Source: Zestomonas carbonaria | Lineage (GTDB): Bacteria; Pseudomonadota; Gammaproteobacteria; Pseudomonadales; Pseudomonadaceae | Assembly (NCBI RefSeq): GCF_904061905.1 | Contig: NZ_CAJFCI010000077.1 | Span: forward strand, 1-64,000 | Reading direction: 5' to 3' | DNA: 64,000 nucleotides | In this document: positions 51,629 through 60,230 of the stretch, piece after piece | Position numbering within the stretch: position 1 is the stretch's first letter | Layout of the letters: the number at the start of each line of letters is the position of its first letter | Made by a program: the position numbers and the translations under genes | Notes under the pieces: model-generated | What the model saw: only the letters and a program-made list of their open reading frames with translations | Database searches by the model: none | Told to the model about the DNA's origin: nothing

Positions 51629-52306
51629 CTACGGCGCGTAGTAATACCCCCGGCTACGCAATGCCAGAATACGCGGCCGACCATCCGGGTGCGGGCCGAT
51701 CTTCTTGCGCAGGTTGCTGACGTGCATGTCCAGGCTGCGGTCGTAGAGGGTCAGCTTGCGACCCAGTGCCAGTTGCGCCAGTTCCTGCTTGTCCAGCGGC
51801 TCGCCGGGCTGGCGCAGCAGCGCTTCGAGGATGCGTCCCTCGGACAGGGTGAGCAGCACTTCATGGTCGCCGATATTGGCCACGCCGCGCGCCGGGCTGA
51901 AGCACAGGTCGCCCACCTCCAACTGGCCGGAGGCCGTCGGCGGCTGGCTGCGGCGCAGCACGGCGCGCAGGCGGGCGGTCAGCTCGCGTGGGTCGCAGGG
52001 CTTGGCCAGATAGTCGTCGGCGCCGAGTTCCAGGCCGATGATGCGGTCCAGCGGTTCGCCGCGCGCGGACAACATCAGCACCGGCAGTTCCGGGTGTTCG
52101 TTGCGCAACTGCTTGAGCAGTTCCAGTCCGCTGCCGTCGGGCAACATCACGTCGAGGACCACCGCCGCCGGCGGGTTGGCCGCCAGTTCGGCGCGGGCCG
52201 AGGCGCCTTCGTGGCAGGCGCGGACGTGGAATCCTTCCTGGGTCAGCCAGGCGACCAGCAGCTCGCACAGCTCGCGGTCGTCGTCGATCAGCAGCAGGTC
52301 ACTCAT
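51629..52306 (-). CDS. cpxR: OmpR-family response regulator (CpxR-like)
   Basis: A 225-residue regulator. The receiver domain (1-120) has the acidic pocket DDD, phospho-acceptor Asp52 (VVLDVMLP) and Lys in LAKP. The OmpR-type winged helix follows (about 130-223, ending SNLRKKIGPHPDGRPRILALRSRGYYYA). It corresponds to PA3204 and is the partner of the kinase at 49561-50865. It starts 7 bases after the upstream 134-residue gene's stop codon. The GTAAA-N6-GTAAA box lies 188 bases beyond its own stop, ahead of the cpxP-like gene. Confidence 0.92.
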   Translation of the reverse strand: MSDLLLIDDDRELCELLVAWLTQEGFHVRACHEGASARAELAANPPAAVVLDVMLPDGSGLELLKQLRNEHPELPVLMLSARGEPLDRIIGLELGADDYLAKPCDPRELTARLRAVLRRSQPPTASGQLEVGDLCFSPARGVANIGDHEVLLTLSEGRILEALLRQPGEPLDKQELAQLALGRKLTLYDRSLDMHVSNLRKKIGPHPDGRPRILALRSRGYYYAP

Positions 52307-52313
52307 GGTCGCT

Positions 52314-52718
52314 TCAATTCAGCCATTCCCGGCGAGCCTTGCGGCGGCCACGCAACAGGGAACCGAACAGCACGCCGAGCAGGGCCACACCGCCACCGGC
52401 GGCGAACCACTGTTGCTGCTCGTCGAGCCATTGCGGCTGTTGCTCGGCCAGGGCCTTGTTGAGTTGCAGTTTCAACCGCTGGTTTTCCTGGCGCAGGCGT
52501 GTCAGCAGCGCGCCGTCGCGCTCGCCGCCATCGCTCAGGTTCTGCAACTGGTCGGCCAGTTCGGTGCGCAGGCGCTCGCTTTCCGCCAGGCGCTGCTCCA
52601 GGGCGGCGAGCTGCGTGTCGGTGGAGGCCGGGGCGGTGGGCGCCACGGCTTCCTCGGCCATCAGGGACGGAGCGATCAACAGGGTAGCGAACAACAGGGA
52701 CAACGGACCTTGACGCAT
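52314..52718 (-). CDS. Small membrane-anchored coiled-coil protein (PA3203-like)
   Basis: A 134-residue protein with a signal peptide (about 1-21, cut after SLMA), a coiled coil (about 35-90, LAALEQRLAESERLRTELAD) and a C-terminal transmembrane anchor (about 105-122, AAGGGVALLGVLFGSLL) followed by basic residues. This is the tail layout of the 'SH3 and anchor' (TIGR04211) family without the SH3 domain. It is co-transcribed with the cpxR-like gene, hinting at an envelope role. Function unknown. Confidence 0.82.
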   Translation of the reverse strand: MRQGPLSLLFATLLIAPSLMAEEAVAPTAPASTDTQLAALEQRLAESERLRTELADQLQNLSDGGERDGALLTRLRQENQRLKLQLNKALAEQQPQWLDEQQQWFAAGGGVALLGVLFGSLLRGRRKARREWLN

Positions 52719-52787
52719 TGGAACTCCTATTTCCTGCAGGTTGTCATCGACTCTCGCAATGGGGGGAACGCTCCGTGAGCGTGCTCG

Positions 52788-53087
52788 TCAGGGCAGCACT
52801 TTCTTGAACGGCTTGACCACGACCTCGCCGTAGACGCCAGCGGCGCGGTAGGGATCGGCCTCGGCCCAGCGCTGGGCGGCCTCCAGCGACTCGAACTCGG
52901 CCACGACCAGGCTGCCGGTGAAGCCGGCGGCGCCCGGGTCGTTGCTGTCCACTGCCGGGTGCGGGCCAGCCAGGACCAGGCGGCCTTCTTCCTTCAGTTG
53001 CTCGAGGCGGGCGAGGTGCGCCGGGCGGGCGGCGAGGCGGTTTTCCAGGGAGTTGGCGACATCGGTGGCAATGATGGCGTAAAGCAT
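52788..53087 (-). CDS. yciI: YciI-family protein
   Basis: A 99-residue ferredoxin-like-fold protein, MLYAIIATDVANSLENRLAA..., with the family's active-site-like His-Asp region (RPAHLARLEQL and GPHPAVDSND). It is in the same operon as yciB: its ATG ends one base before the yciB stop triplet, so the genes abut. The same yciI-yciB pairing occurs in E. coli. The catalytic role is uncertain; related proteins act as dehydrochlorinase-like enzymes or muconolactone-isomerase-like folds. Confidence 0.92.
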   Translation of the reverse strand: MLYAIIATDVANSLENRLAARPAHLARLEQLKEEGRLVLAGPHPAVDSNDPGAAGFTGSLVVAEFESLEAAQRWAEADPYRAAGVYGEVVVKPFKKVLP

Positions 53088-53088
53088 G

Positions 53089-53694
53089 TCAGTCCTTCTT
53101 GTTGGCGGTGGGAACGGCTTCTGCGTCGCCGTCGTGGATATGGCGGGCCAGGAAGATACCCTGGCCGATCAGGAACAGCAGGGTCATGCCCAGGCTGCCG
53201 AACACCTTGAAGTCGACCCAGATGCTCTCGAAGGTGAAGGCGACGAACAGGTTGGCCGCGCCGCTGACCAGGAAGAACACGATCCAGGCGATGTTCAGGC
53301 GTACCCAGACCGGCTGCGGCAACTGGATGGCGTGGCCCATCATCCGCTGGATCAGCGGCTTGTCGCCGATGAAATGGGTGGCGGCGAAACCGAGGGCGAA
53401 CAGCCAGCTCACCACGGGGGCCTTCCACTTGAGGAAGGTTTCGTTGTGGAACAGCAGGGTCAGGCTGCCGAATGCCAGGCAGGCGACCAGGGTCAGCCAC
53501 TGGCCCTTGTCGAGCCTGCGCTGGACCAGGAGCATGCCGCCGTAGACCAGCACCGAGCTGAGGATCAGTACGGCGGTGGCACTGAATATGCCGCCGAAGG
53601 GCAGGCTGTGGCCGGCCAGTTCGATGGTGCGAGGATCGATTTTGTAGACGATGAAGAACAGGATGAGAGGAATGAAATCGATGAATTGTTTCAC
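53089..53694 (-). CDS. yciB: Inner-membrane septation protein YciB (IspA-type)
   Basis: A 201-residue integral membrane protein with five to six helices. It begins VKQFIDFIPLILFFIVYK, the family signature, and includes FGGIFSATAVLILSS and NLFVAFTF. GTG at 53694 is chosen because it gives the conserved N-terminus; the frame is open for 22 codons upstream but those look non-conserved. YciB supports envelope synthesis and cell division, interacting with elongasome and divisome proteins in E. coli. It is divergent from the PHP gene by 64 bases. Confidence 0.92.
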   Translation of the reverse strand: MKQFIDFIPLILFFIVYKIDPRTIELAGHSLPFGGIFSATAVLILSSVLVYGGMLLVQRRLDKGQWLTLVACLAFGSLTLLFHNETFLKWKAPVVSWLFALGFAATHFIGDKPLIQRMMGHAIQLPQPVWVRLNIAWIVFFLVSGAANLFVAFTFESIWVDFKVFGSLGMTLLFLIGQGIFLARHIHDGDAEAVPTANKKD

Positions 53695-53758
53695 AGTGGC
53701 AGCCAGGTACGGGATGTGCCGGCATAATAACAAACAACCCTGATCGGAATACTGTCCC

Positions 53759-54625
53759 ATGTCCGTCGATCTGCACTGTCACAGCACCGCCTCGGACGGC
53801 GCCCTGGCGCCCGCCGCGGTGGTCGCGCGCGCCCATGAACGCGGTGTGCGCCTGCTGGCGCTGACCGACCACGATACCGTCGAGGGGCTGGACGAGGCGC
53901 ACGCCGCAGCCAAGGCGCTGGACATGCGCCTGGTCAACGGCGTGGAGCTGTCCTGCACCTGGGGCGGGGCGACCATCCATGTGCTTGGCTATGCCTTCGC
54001 CGCCGACGCGCCGGCCCTGCGCCGGGCGCTGGCCGACCTGCACGACGGCCGCTGGCAGCGCGCCGAGGAGATCGGCCGGCGGCTGGAGGCCAAGGGCATG
54101 CCCGGCGCCTTCTTCGGCGCGCGGGCGATCCAGCGGGAACTGGGCGACAGCGGCAACGCGCCGGCACGTCCGCATTTCGCCGAGTTCCTGGTACGCGCCG
54201 GGCACGTACGCGACCGCGCCGAGGCGTTCCGTAAATGGCTGGGCGCTGGAAAACTGGGCGATGTGAAGCAACATTGGCCGACGCTCGAGCAGACGGTTGC
54301 TACGCTGAAAGAGGCGGGCGCCTGGATCAGTCTGGCGCACGCCTGGCATTACGATTTCACCCGCAGCAAGCGGCGCAGGCTGGTCGCTGATTTCGTCGCC
54401 GCGGGTGGTCACGCGCTGGAGGTGGTCAACGGTATGCAGCCGGCCGAGCAGGTCGGCAGCCTGGCGATTCTGGCGCGGGAATTCGGTCTGCTGGCGAGTG
54501 CCGGCAGTGACTTCCATGCGCCGGGAGACTGGTCTGAGCTGGGCATGTACCGCCCCTTGCCGGATGATCTGCCGCCGCTCTGGACGCGCTTCGATCATGG
54601 CTACCGCACTTTTGCTGCACGCTGA
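53759..54625 (+). CDS. rnm: PHP-domain exonuclease (RNase AM / YciV-like)
   Basis: A 288-residue PHP-superfamily phosphoesterase. Metal motifs are DLHCHSTASDG (residues 4-14), LTDHDT, the Glu in NGVELS, HAWH and GSDFHAPG. The family hydrolyses 3',5'-nucleoside bisphosphates and, as RNase AM in E. coli, trims the 5' ends of rRNAs. Followed 13 bases later by yciO, as in E. coli (rnm-yciO). It corresponds to PA3200. Confidence 0.92.
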   Translation: MSVDLHCHSTASDGALAPAAVVARAHERGVRLLALTDHDTVEGLDEAHAAAKALDMRLVNGVELSCTWGGATIHVLGYAFAADAPALRRALADLHDGRWQRAEEIGRRLEAKGMPGAFFGARAIQRELGDSGNAPARPHFAEFLVRAGHVRDRAEAFRKWLGAGKLGDVKQHWPTLEQTVATLKEAGAWISLAHAWHYDFTRSKRRRLVADFVAAGGHALEVVNGMQPAEQVGSLAILAREFGLLASAGSDFHAPGDWSELGMYRPLPDDLPPLWTRFDHGYRTFAAR

Positions 54626-54638
54626 ACAGGGAGTCAAC

Positions 54639-55268
54639 GTGAGTCAATTCTTCCAGGTCCACCCGGAAAATCCCCAGGCGCGCCTGATCAAGCAGGCTGT
54701 CGAAATCGTCAGGGCCGGTGGCGTGATCGTCTACCCGACCGACTCGTCCTACGCGATAGGCTGCCGGATCGGCGAAAAGAACGCCGTAGAGCGCATCCGC
54801 CGCCTGCGCCGGCTGGACGACAAGCACAATTTCACCCTCGTGTGCCGCGACCTCTCGCAACTGGGCGTGTTCGCCAAGGTCGACACCGTCGCCTTCCGCC
54901 TGCTCAGGGCCTACACCCCGGGGCCCTACACCTTCATCCTCAATGCCACCCGCGAAGTGCCGCGCATGCTGCTGCACCCCAAGCGGCGCACCATCGGCCT
55001 GCGCGTGCCCGAACACCCGATTGCCCAGGCGCTGCTCGCCGAACTGGACGAGCCGCTGATCAGCAGCAGCCTGATCCTGCCCGGCGAGCAACTGCCGATG
55101 AGCGATCCCTACGAAATGCGCCAGGTGCTGGAGCACCACGTCGACCTGATCATCGACGGCGGCTTTGGCGGGCTGGAGGCCTCGACGGTGATCGGCCTGG
55201 TCGATGACGAGGTCGAGGTGATCCGCGTCGGTTGCGGGGACCCGGCGCCCTTCACCGAGCTGGCGTAG
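54639..55268 (+). CDS. yciO: YciO (Sua5/YrdC/YciO family)
   Basis: A 209-residue YrdC-fold protein. GTG at 54639 (VSQFFQVHPEN) follows CAGGGAG; the family signature is VYPTDSSYAIGCRIGEKNAVERI near residue 30, followed by PGPYTFIL and the KRRTIGLRVPEHP loop. It is related to the threonylcarbamoyl-AMP synthases TsaC/Sua5 but forms a separate group whose function is not settled. It shares an operon with the PHP gene. Confidence 0.92.
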   Translation: MSQFFQVHPENPQARLIKQAVEIVRAGGVIVYPTDSSYAIGCRIGEKNAVERIRRLRRLDDKHNFTLVCRDLSQLGVFAKVDTVAFRLLRAYTPGPYTFILNATREVPRMLLHPKRRTIGLRVPEHPIAQALLAELDEPLISSSLILPGEQLPMSDPYEMRQVLEHHVDLIIDGGFGGLEASTVIGLVDDEVEVIRVGCGDPAPFTELA

Positions 55269-55287
55269 GGCGCGGAGCATTCCATCC

Positions 55288-55635
55288 CTAGAGGATCAGC
55301 ACCACCAGGATGGCGACCAGCAGGATGATGATCACGTCCGTGCCGCTGAGTGCGCCACCGGCCGGCAGTGTGTCGATGCGCTGTGCCAGGCTGGCGACTT
55401 CCTGGGCAGTCAAGGCATCGACACGGCTCCTGGCCAGCGCCGCATCCACACCCAGCACCTTCATCTGTTCTTCCACGCTGGCGCGGCCAAGGAATTCGCG
55501 GACCTTGTCGCGATCGGCCTGTTCCTGCTGGCTGGCCACCACCTCGCCGGTGGAGATCATCGCGGCCTGCGCTGGCACCTGGGCCAGGCTGGCCATTAGC
55601 AGCAATGCGCTGAATATCGTCATCAGGGCTTTCAT
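55288..55635 (-). CDS. PA2779-family small membrane protein
   Basis: A 115-residue protein with a signal-like N-terminus (MKALMTIFSALLLMASLAQV), a helical middle (EQADRDKVREFLGRASVEEQ) and a very hydrophobic C-terminal helix (DVIIILLVAILVVLIL) that runs to the end. It resembles the PA2779 family, which usually neighbours a PA2778-type cysteine peptidase; no such partner is present here. Function unknown. Convergent with yciO. Confidence 0.85.
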   Translation of the reverse strand: MKALMTIFSALLLMASLAQVPAQAAMISTGEVVASQQEQADRDKVREFLGRASVEEQMKVLGVDAALARSRVDALTAQEVASLAQRIDTLPAGGALSGTDVIIILLVAILVVLIL

Positions 55636-55802
55636 CGGGCTCTCCCTCGGGTCCCTGGGGACTCGATCTGCCGATCAGGTATGCTCCGAGCTGCGGCGGC
55701 AGCACTGCACTCACTCGATATAGAATGCCGAGGCGGCTCTCATTGGCTTCGACCCGCCCGGCGAATGACCGGTTCCTCCCAACAGCGGCGCATGAGGACT
55801 CC

Positions 55803-56630
55803 ATGCACGACAGCACCCCCGAAGACGCTTCCGCCGGCCAGCCCGGTGCCCAGCAGGAGCTGCCGTTCGCCCTGGTCTACGGCCAGGCGGTCACCGAGCT
55901 GCCGCTCGACCTGTACATCCCGCCGGATGCCCTGGAAGTGTTCCTCGAGGCCTTCGAGGGGCCGCTCGACCTGCTGCTCTACCTGATCCGCAAGCAGAAC
56001 ATCGACATCCTCGACATCCCGGTGGCGGAGATCACCCGCCAGTACATGGGCTACGTCGAGCTGATGAAGTCGGTACGCCTGGAGCTGGCCGCCGAGTACC
56101 TGGTGATGGCCGCCATGCTCGCCGAGATCAAGTCGCGCATGCTGCTGCCGCGCTCGGCGGAAGCCGGGGAGGAAGAGGAGGACCCGCGCGCCGAGCTGAT
56201 CCGCCGCTTGCAGGAATACGAACGCTACAAGCAGGCCGCCGAGGATCTCGACGAACTGCCGAGGGTTGGCCGCGACATCGTGGTGCCGCGCCTGGATGCC
56301 CCGGAGGCGCGGGCGCGCAAGCTGCTGCCGCAGGTCAGCCTGGAGGAGTTGCTGGTGTCGATGGCCGAAGTACTGCGCCGCGCCGACATGTTCGAGAGCC
56401 ATCACGTGACCCGCGAGGCGCTGTCGACCCGCGAGCGCATGAGCGAGGTGCTGGAGCGCCTCAAGGGCGGCGGTTTCGTGCCGTTCGTCGAACTGTTCCG
56501 CGCCGAGGAAGGCCGGCTCGGCGTGGTGGTGACCTTCATGGCGGTGCTCGAACTGATCAAGGAATCCCTCGCCGAGCTGGTGCAGAATGAACCTTTCGCC
56601 GCCATCCACGTGCGGGCAAGGGTGGAATGA
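55803..56630 (+). CDS. scpA: Segregation and condensation protein A
   Basis: A 275-residue kleisin subunit of the SMC-ScpAB chromosome condensin. The N-terminal SMC-neck binding segment is LEAFEGPLDLLLYLIRKQNIDI near residue 55; the C-terminal winged helix follows about residue 210. ATG at 55803 (MHDSTPEDAS) was chosen; the frame extends 78 bases upstream without a better ribosome site. It overlaps scpB by 4 bases (ATGA). It corresponds to PA3198. Confidence 0.95.
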   Translation: MHDSTPEDASAGQPGAQQELPFALVYGQAVTELPLDLYIPPDALEVFLEAFEGPLDLLLYLIRKQNIDILDIPVAEITRQYMGYVELMKSVRLELAAEYLVMAAMLAEIKSRMLLPRSAEAGEEEEDPRAELIRRLQEYERYKQAAEDLDELPRVGRDIVVPRLDAPEARARKLLPQVSLEELLVSMAEVLRRADMFESHHVTREALSTRERMSEVLERLKGGGFVPFVELFRAEEGRLGVVVTFMAVLELIKESLAELVQNEPFAAIHVRARVE

Positions 56631-57418
56631 TGAACCTGACCGATCCCAAGGAACTGGCCTCGCTGCTCGAGGCGATCCTTCTCGCTGCCGGCAAGCCGTT
56701 GTCGCTGGAGCGCCTCTGCGAGCTGTTCGAGGACGGCGAGCGGCCCGAGCCAGCGCTGTTCCGCGAGGCCCTGGCGGTGCTCGCCAAGTCCTGCGAGGGG
56801 CGTGGCTTCGAGCTCAAGGAAGTCGCCTCCGGCTATCGCCTGCAGGTGCGCGAGCGCTTCGCGCCTTGGGTGGGCCGCCTGTGGGAGGAGCGCCCGCAGC
56901 GCTATTCCCGGGCGATGCTGGAGACCCTGGCGCTGATCGCCTATCGCCAGCCGATCACCCGTGGCGAGATCGAGGACATCCGTGGCGTCGCGGTCAACAG
57001 CCAGATTGTCAAGACCTTGCAGGAGCGCGAGTGGATTCGCGTGGTCGGCTACCGCGACGTGCCCGGCAAGCCGGCGATGTTCGCCACCACCCGCGCCTTC
57101 CTCGACCATTTCAACCTCAGGAGCCTCGATGAGCTGCCGCCACTGGCCATCCTGCGCGAGCTGGAGCCCGAGCCAGAACTGGCGCTCGACGAGGAGGCGC
57201 CGGTGCCCGAGGCATTGCAGGCGCGCGCCGACCTGGCCGCTGCCGAGGACGAGGCGGCGCAGCGCGGTGAGACCAGCTTCGGCAGCCTGCTGGCCGAGCT
57301 GGACGCCATGGAGCAAGGCCTGAAGACCGATTTCGACGACCTGCTCCAGGAAGGCGACGACGACGTCGAGGCGAACCCGCAGGACGAGGCCCTGGGCACC
57401 GACGGCCCGCTGCATTGA
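56627..57418 (+). CDS. scpB: Segregation and condensation protein B
   Basis: A 263-residue protein with two winged-helix domains (about 1-160; TLALIAYRQPITRGEIEDIRG is the family core). An acidic, poorly conserved C-terminal tail (about 175-263) is longer than in Gram-positive ScpB. It dimerises and clamps ScpA. The start overlaps the end of scpA; a second ATG one codon later would also work. It corresponds to PA3197. Confidence 0.95.
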   Translation: MMNLTDPKELASLLEAILLAAGKPLSLERLCELFEDGERPEPALFREALAVLAKSCEGRGFELKEVASGYRLQVRERFAPWVGRLWEERPQRYSRAMLETLALIAYRQPITRGEIEDIRGVAVNSQIVKTLQEREWIRVVGYRDVPGKPAMFATTRAFLDHFNLRSLDELPPLAILRELEPEPELALDEEAPVPEALQARADLAAAEDEAAQRGETSFGSLLAELDAMEQGLKTDFDDLLQEGDDDVEANPQDEALGTDGPLH

Positions 57419-57498
57419 AGGGATTGAGACTTTCAATCCCGGCCCGGCCCGTTCCCGTCCTATGCTGGCGGCGCCTTTCACCGTGACAGGTTGCCGCC

Positions 57499-57684
57499 AT
57501 GAGCAAGAACCCCTGCATCAAGGTCTGCGAGTTCGAGCAGGATGTCTGCGTCGGCTGCGGCCGCAGCCGGCAGGAGATCAAGGGCTGGAAGAAACTCGGC
57601 AAGGCCGAGCGCCTGACCCTGCTGGCCGAGGCCGACCTGCGCCTGCTGGCGCTGGAAGCCACCGGCCGGCGCAAGCGCCGCTGA
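57499..57684 (+). CDS. DUF1289 cysteine-rich small protein
   Basis: A 61-residue cytosolic protein, MSKNPCIKVCEFEQDVCVGCGRSRQEIKGW in two halves: a four-Cys cluster (C6, C10, C17, C20) likely binding zinc or an iron-sulfur centre, then a short basic tail. DUF1289 proteins are widespread in proteobacteria beside scpAB or rluB-type genes; their function is not known. It sits between scpB and rluB. Confidence 0.92.
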   Translation: MSKNPCIKVCEFEQDVCVGCGRSRQEIKGWKKLGKAERLTLLAEADLRLLALEATGRRKRR

Positions 57685-57771
57685 GCGGTCTATAGTCAGC
57701 CGTGCGCGACGCCGGCGATCCGCGTATGATGCGCGCCCCTTCACCACACAGTTACACCGGGAGGTGCCCAG

Positions 57772-58983
57772 ATGAGTGAATCCGAATCCAGACCTGGCGG
57801 CGAAAAGTTGCAGAAAGTCCTGGCCCGCATCGGCCTGGCGTCGCGTCGCGATGCCGAGGCGTGGATCAGCGAAGGCCGGGTCAAGGTCAACGGCGTGGTG
57901 GCCACGCTCGGCCAGCGCGTGGACCTGCACGACGCCATTTCCGTCGACGGTCGCCTGCTCAAGCGCGAAGAGGTCAGCGAAACCGTGCGCCGCGTGCTGA
58001 TCTACAACAAGCCGGACGGCGAGATCTGCACCCGCGACGATCCCGAAGGCCGGCCAACCGTGTTCGACCGCCTGCCGAAGCTGCGCGAAGGCCGCTGGAT
58101 CAACATCGGCCGCCTGGACATCAACACCACTGGCCTGCTGCTGTTCACCACCGACGGTGAACTGGCCAACCGCCTGATGCACCCGTCCTACCAGATGGAC
58201 CGCGAATATGCGGTGCGAGTGCGTGGCGAGGTCGACGAAGACATGCTCGAGCGCCTGAAGAACGGCGTGATGCTCGAGGATGGCCCGGCGCGCTTCACCG
58301 ACATCAAGGAAGCGCCCGGCGGCGAAGGTCTCAACCACTGGTACCACTGCGTGGTGATGGAAGGCCGCAACCGTGAGGTGCGCCGCCTGTGGGAGTCCCA
58401 GGGTGTGGTGGTCAGCCGCCTCAAGCGCGTGCGTTTCGGCCCGGTGTTCCTGACCTCCGACTTGACCATGGGCCGCTGGCGCGAGATGGGGCAGTCAGAG
58501 GTCGACATCCTCAGCGAGGAAGTCGGTCTCAAGCCCGTTCTGCTGCCGGCGATGAAGGAAAAGACCCGCGACAAGCTCGAACGCCTGCAACGCAAGTCGG
58601 CCAAGCCGGTCGGTCGTGCCTCCCGCCAGGAGCGCGTGCTGCGTCCGGCGCATGGTTCCGGTTCCCGTCCGGACGGTGAGCGCCCGGCACGGGCTCCGCG
58701 CGATGGCGAGCGTCCGGCCCGCAAGCCGCGCGAGGGTGGTGCCGAGCGACCGGTGCGTCAGCCGCGTGGCGACGCTCCCGAGCGGGCGCCGCGTCCGGCA
58801 GGCAAGCGCGGCGGTACGCCGGCGGCCGAGCGACCGGGCGATGCCGCCAAGAAGCGTCCTGGCGGCCGTCCGGCAACCGAGCTGGCCGATCGCCCTGCCC
58901 GCAAACCGGCACCCGCCAAGCGCCGTCCCCCGGCCGGCGAGGGCCAGCGTCCGGGCTTCGGGCGTGGGCGCAAGCCGGAATAA
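57772..58983 (+). CDS. rluB: 23S rRNA pseudouridine synthase RluB
   Basis: A 403-residue enzyme making pseudouridine 2605 (E. coli numbering) in 23S rRNA. The N-terminal S4 RNA-binding domain (about 10-58, LQKVLARIGLASRRDAEAW) is followed by the RsuA-type catalytic domain with Asp in GRLDINTTGLLLF (near residue 118). The C-terminal 135 residues are a basic, low-complexity tail rich in Arg, Pro, Gly, Ala and Lys, containing repeats of the form GERPAR-P/A-P-R, probably an unstructured RNA-binding extension as in other pseudomonads. A terminator follows directly. Confidence 0.95.
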   Translation: MSESESRPGGEKLQKVLARIGLASRRDAEAWISEGRVKVNGVVATLGQRVDLHDAISVDGRLLKREEVSETVRRVLIYNKPDGEICTRDDPEGRPTVFDRLPKLREGRWINIGRLDINTTGLLLFTTDGELANRLMHPSYQMDREYAVRVRGEVDEDMLERLKNGVMLEDGPARFTDIKEAPGGEGLNHWYHCVVMEGRNREVRRLWESQGVVVSRLKRVRFGPVFLTSDLTMGRWREMGQSEVDILSEEVGLKPVLLPAMKEKTRDKLERLQRKSAKPVGRASRQERVLRPAHGSGSRPDGERPARAPRDGERPARKPREGGAERPVRQPRGDAPERAPRPAGKRGGTPAAERPGDAAKKRPGGRPATELADRPARKPAPAKRRPPAGEGQRPGFGRGRKPE

Positions 58984-58986
58984 ATG

Positions 58987-59014
58987 AAAAAGGGACTCTG
59001 CGGAGTCCCTTTTT
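58987..59014 (+). terminator. rluB terminator, bidirectional in form
   Basis: AAAAAGGGACTC, a TGCG loop, then GAGTCCCTTTTT: a perfect 12-bp stem with A5 on one side and T5 on the other. It begins 3 bases after the rluB stop codon and can also end the convergent cyclase transcript. Confidence 0.96.
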
Positions 59015-59046
59015 GCTGTTTCCCCCGGGGCCGAGCCCGGCCCGCG

Positions 59047-59973
59047 TCAGCCCGCCATCGTCAGGCGGTTGCGCCCCTCGCGCTTGGCGACATACAGCGC
59101 GTTGTCGGCGCGCCGCAGCAGGCTGTCGGCCGACTCGCCCGGTAGCAGGGTGGCGCAGCCGAGGCTGATGGACAGTTCGAGCGGCTGATCCTGAACCGCG
59201 CATTGCAGGTTCAGCACCGAATGGCGCAGGCGCTCACCGATCATTCCGGCGGCTTCGCGGTTGGTGTTGGAGAGCAGGATGAGAAACTCCTCGCCGCCGA
59301 AACGGAACACCATGTCGACATTGCGCAGTTGGCCTTTCAGGGTGGCGGCCACCGCCTTGAGCACGTCGTCGCCCACGCCGTGGCCATGGCTGTCGTTGAT
59401 CCGCTTGAAGTGGTCGATGTCCAGCATCAGCAGCGATAGCGGTTGCAGGTTGCGCCGGGCCAGGTCGACCTCGCGTTGCAGCGCCTGGTCCATGGCGATG
59501 CGGTTGCCGGTGCCGGTCAGCGGGTCGCGTAGCGCGCTCTGCAGCGCGGAGCGGTAGAGCAGGGCGTTGCGCAGCGGGAACAGCAGGCAGACCAGCAGCG
59601 ACTCCAGTTGGCCCAGCTCATCATCGGTGAAGCGCTGGTTGCGGCGGAAGATCAGCTCGCCGAGGTAGTCGCCATCATGGTTGAGGTGGTAGCTGGCCGA
59701 ATGGGTGGCCCGTTCGCCTAGCTCCAGGCGCAGGTCGCTGGCCGGCTGCTGGTAGGCCAGGGCGCCCAGCGGGATGATGCGCTGCACTTCCTGGAAGAAC
59801 ACGTCGAGGATGCGCTCCAGCTCCAGGCTGGTCTGCAGTTGCAGGTTCAGTTGCTGGCGCAGTTGGTTGAGGCTGAGCGGGTGCAGGTTGGGTGTGCGCT
59901 TGGCGGAGAAGCCCAGGCGTTGCAGCTTGGCGGCATCGAAGTCGATGGTGTTGGACTTGCTCGGGGGCAGCAT
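59047..59973 (-). CDS. Soluble GAF-like/GGDEF diguanylate cyclase (PA3177-like)
   Basis: A 308-residue cytoplasmic protein with an N-terminal GAF-like region (about 30-140) and a C-terminal GGDEF domain. The active site is intact (FRFGGEEFLIL), and an RxxD inhibitory site (RNVD) lies five residues before GGEEF; LDIDHFKRINDSHGH provides the metal Asp. It should synthesise c-di-GMP. ATG at 59973 is followed by MLPPSKSNTIDF. It corresponds to PA3177, reported to affect biofilm tolerance to hypochlorite. The signal is unknown. Confidence 0.92.
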   Translation of the reverse strand: MLPPSKSNTIDFDAAKLQRLGFSAKRTPNLHPLSLNQLRQQLNLQLQTSLELERILDVFFQEVQRIIPLGALAYQQPASDLRLELGERATHSASYHLNHDGDYLGELIFRRNQRFTDDELGQLESLLVCLLFPLRNALLYRSALQSALRDPLTGTGNRIAMDQALQREVDLARRNLQPLSLLMLDIDHFKRINDSHGHGVGDDVLKAVAATLKGQLRNVDMVFRFGGEEFLILLSNTNREAAGMIGERLRHSVLNLQCAVQDQPLELSISLGCATLLPGESADSLLRRADNALYVAKREGRNRLTMAG

Positions 59974-60230
59974 GATCTCTGAGAACCTCTGACGCGAAAC
60001 GCGACGATACGGGGGTTTGAGCGAATTTCATGCCATTTGTTTCATTTTTATAAAAACTTGTTATTTATCAATTGATTACGTTTTTAGGATGGCCCCGATC
60101 GAGCAGCTCTTGCTGGTAACACCGATGAGTGATGGCAAATTGCTGTCGGTTGAGGTGCGGAGGCTGTCGGTTTTCTGGCGGTAATTTTGACTGGGTCTCC
60201 GCGAACGCGGGAATCCAGTGAACGACAAGA
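59974..60230. promoter_or_regulatory. A+T-rich gap upstream of the cyclase
   Basis: Bases 60031-60090 are strikingly A+T-rich for this genome and include TTTTTATAAAAA and the perfect palindrome ATCAATTGAT (60067-60076). This is the likely promoter of the minus-strand cyclase gene. No gene is visible in the gap. Near 60190-60212 is a short CGCGAACGCGGG dyad just beyond the yciK stop. Confidence 0.5.
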
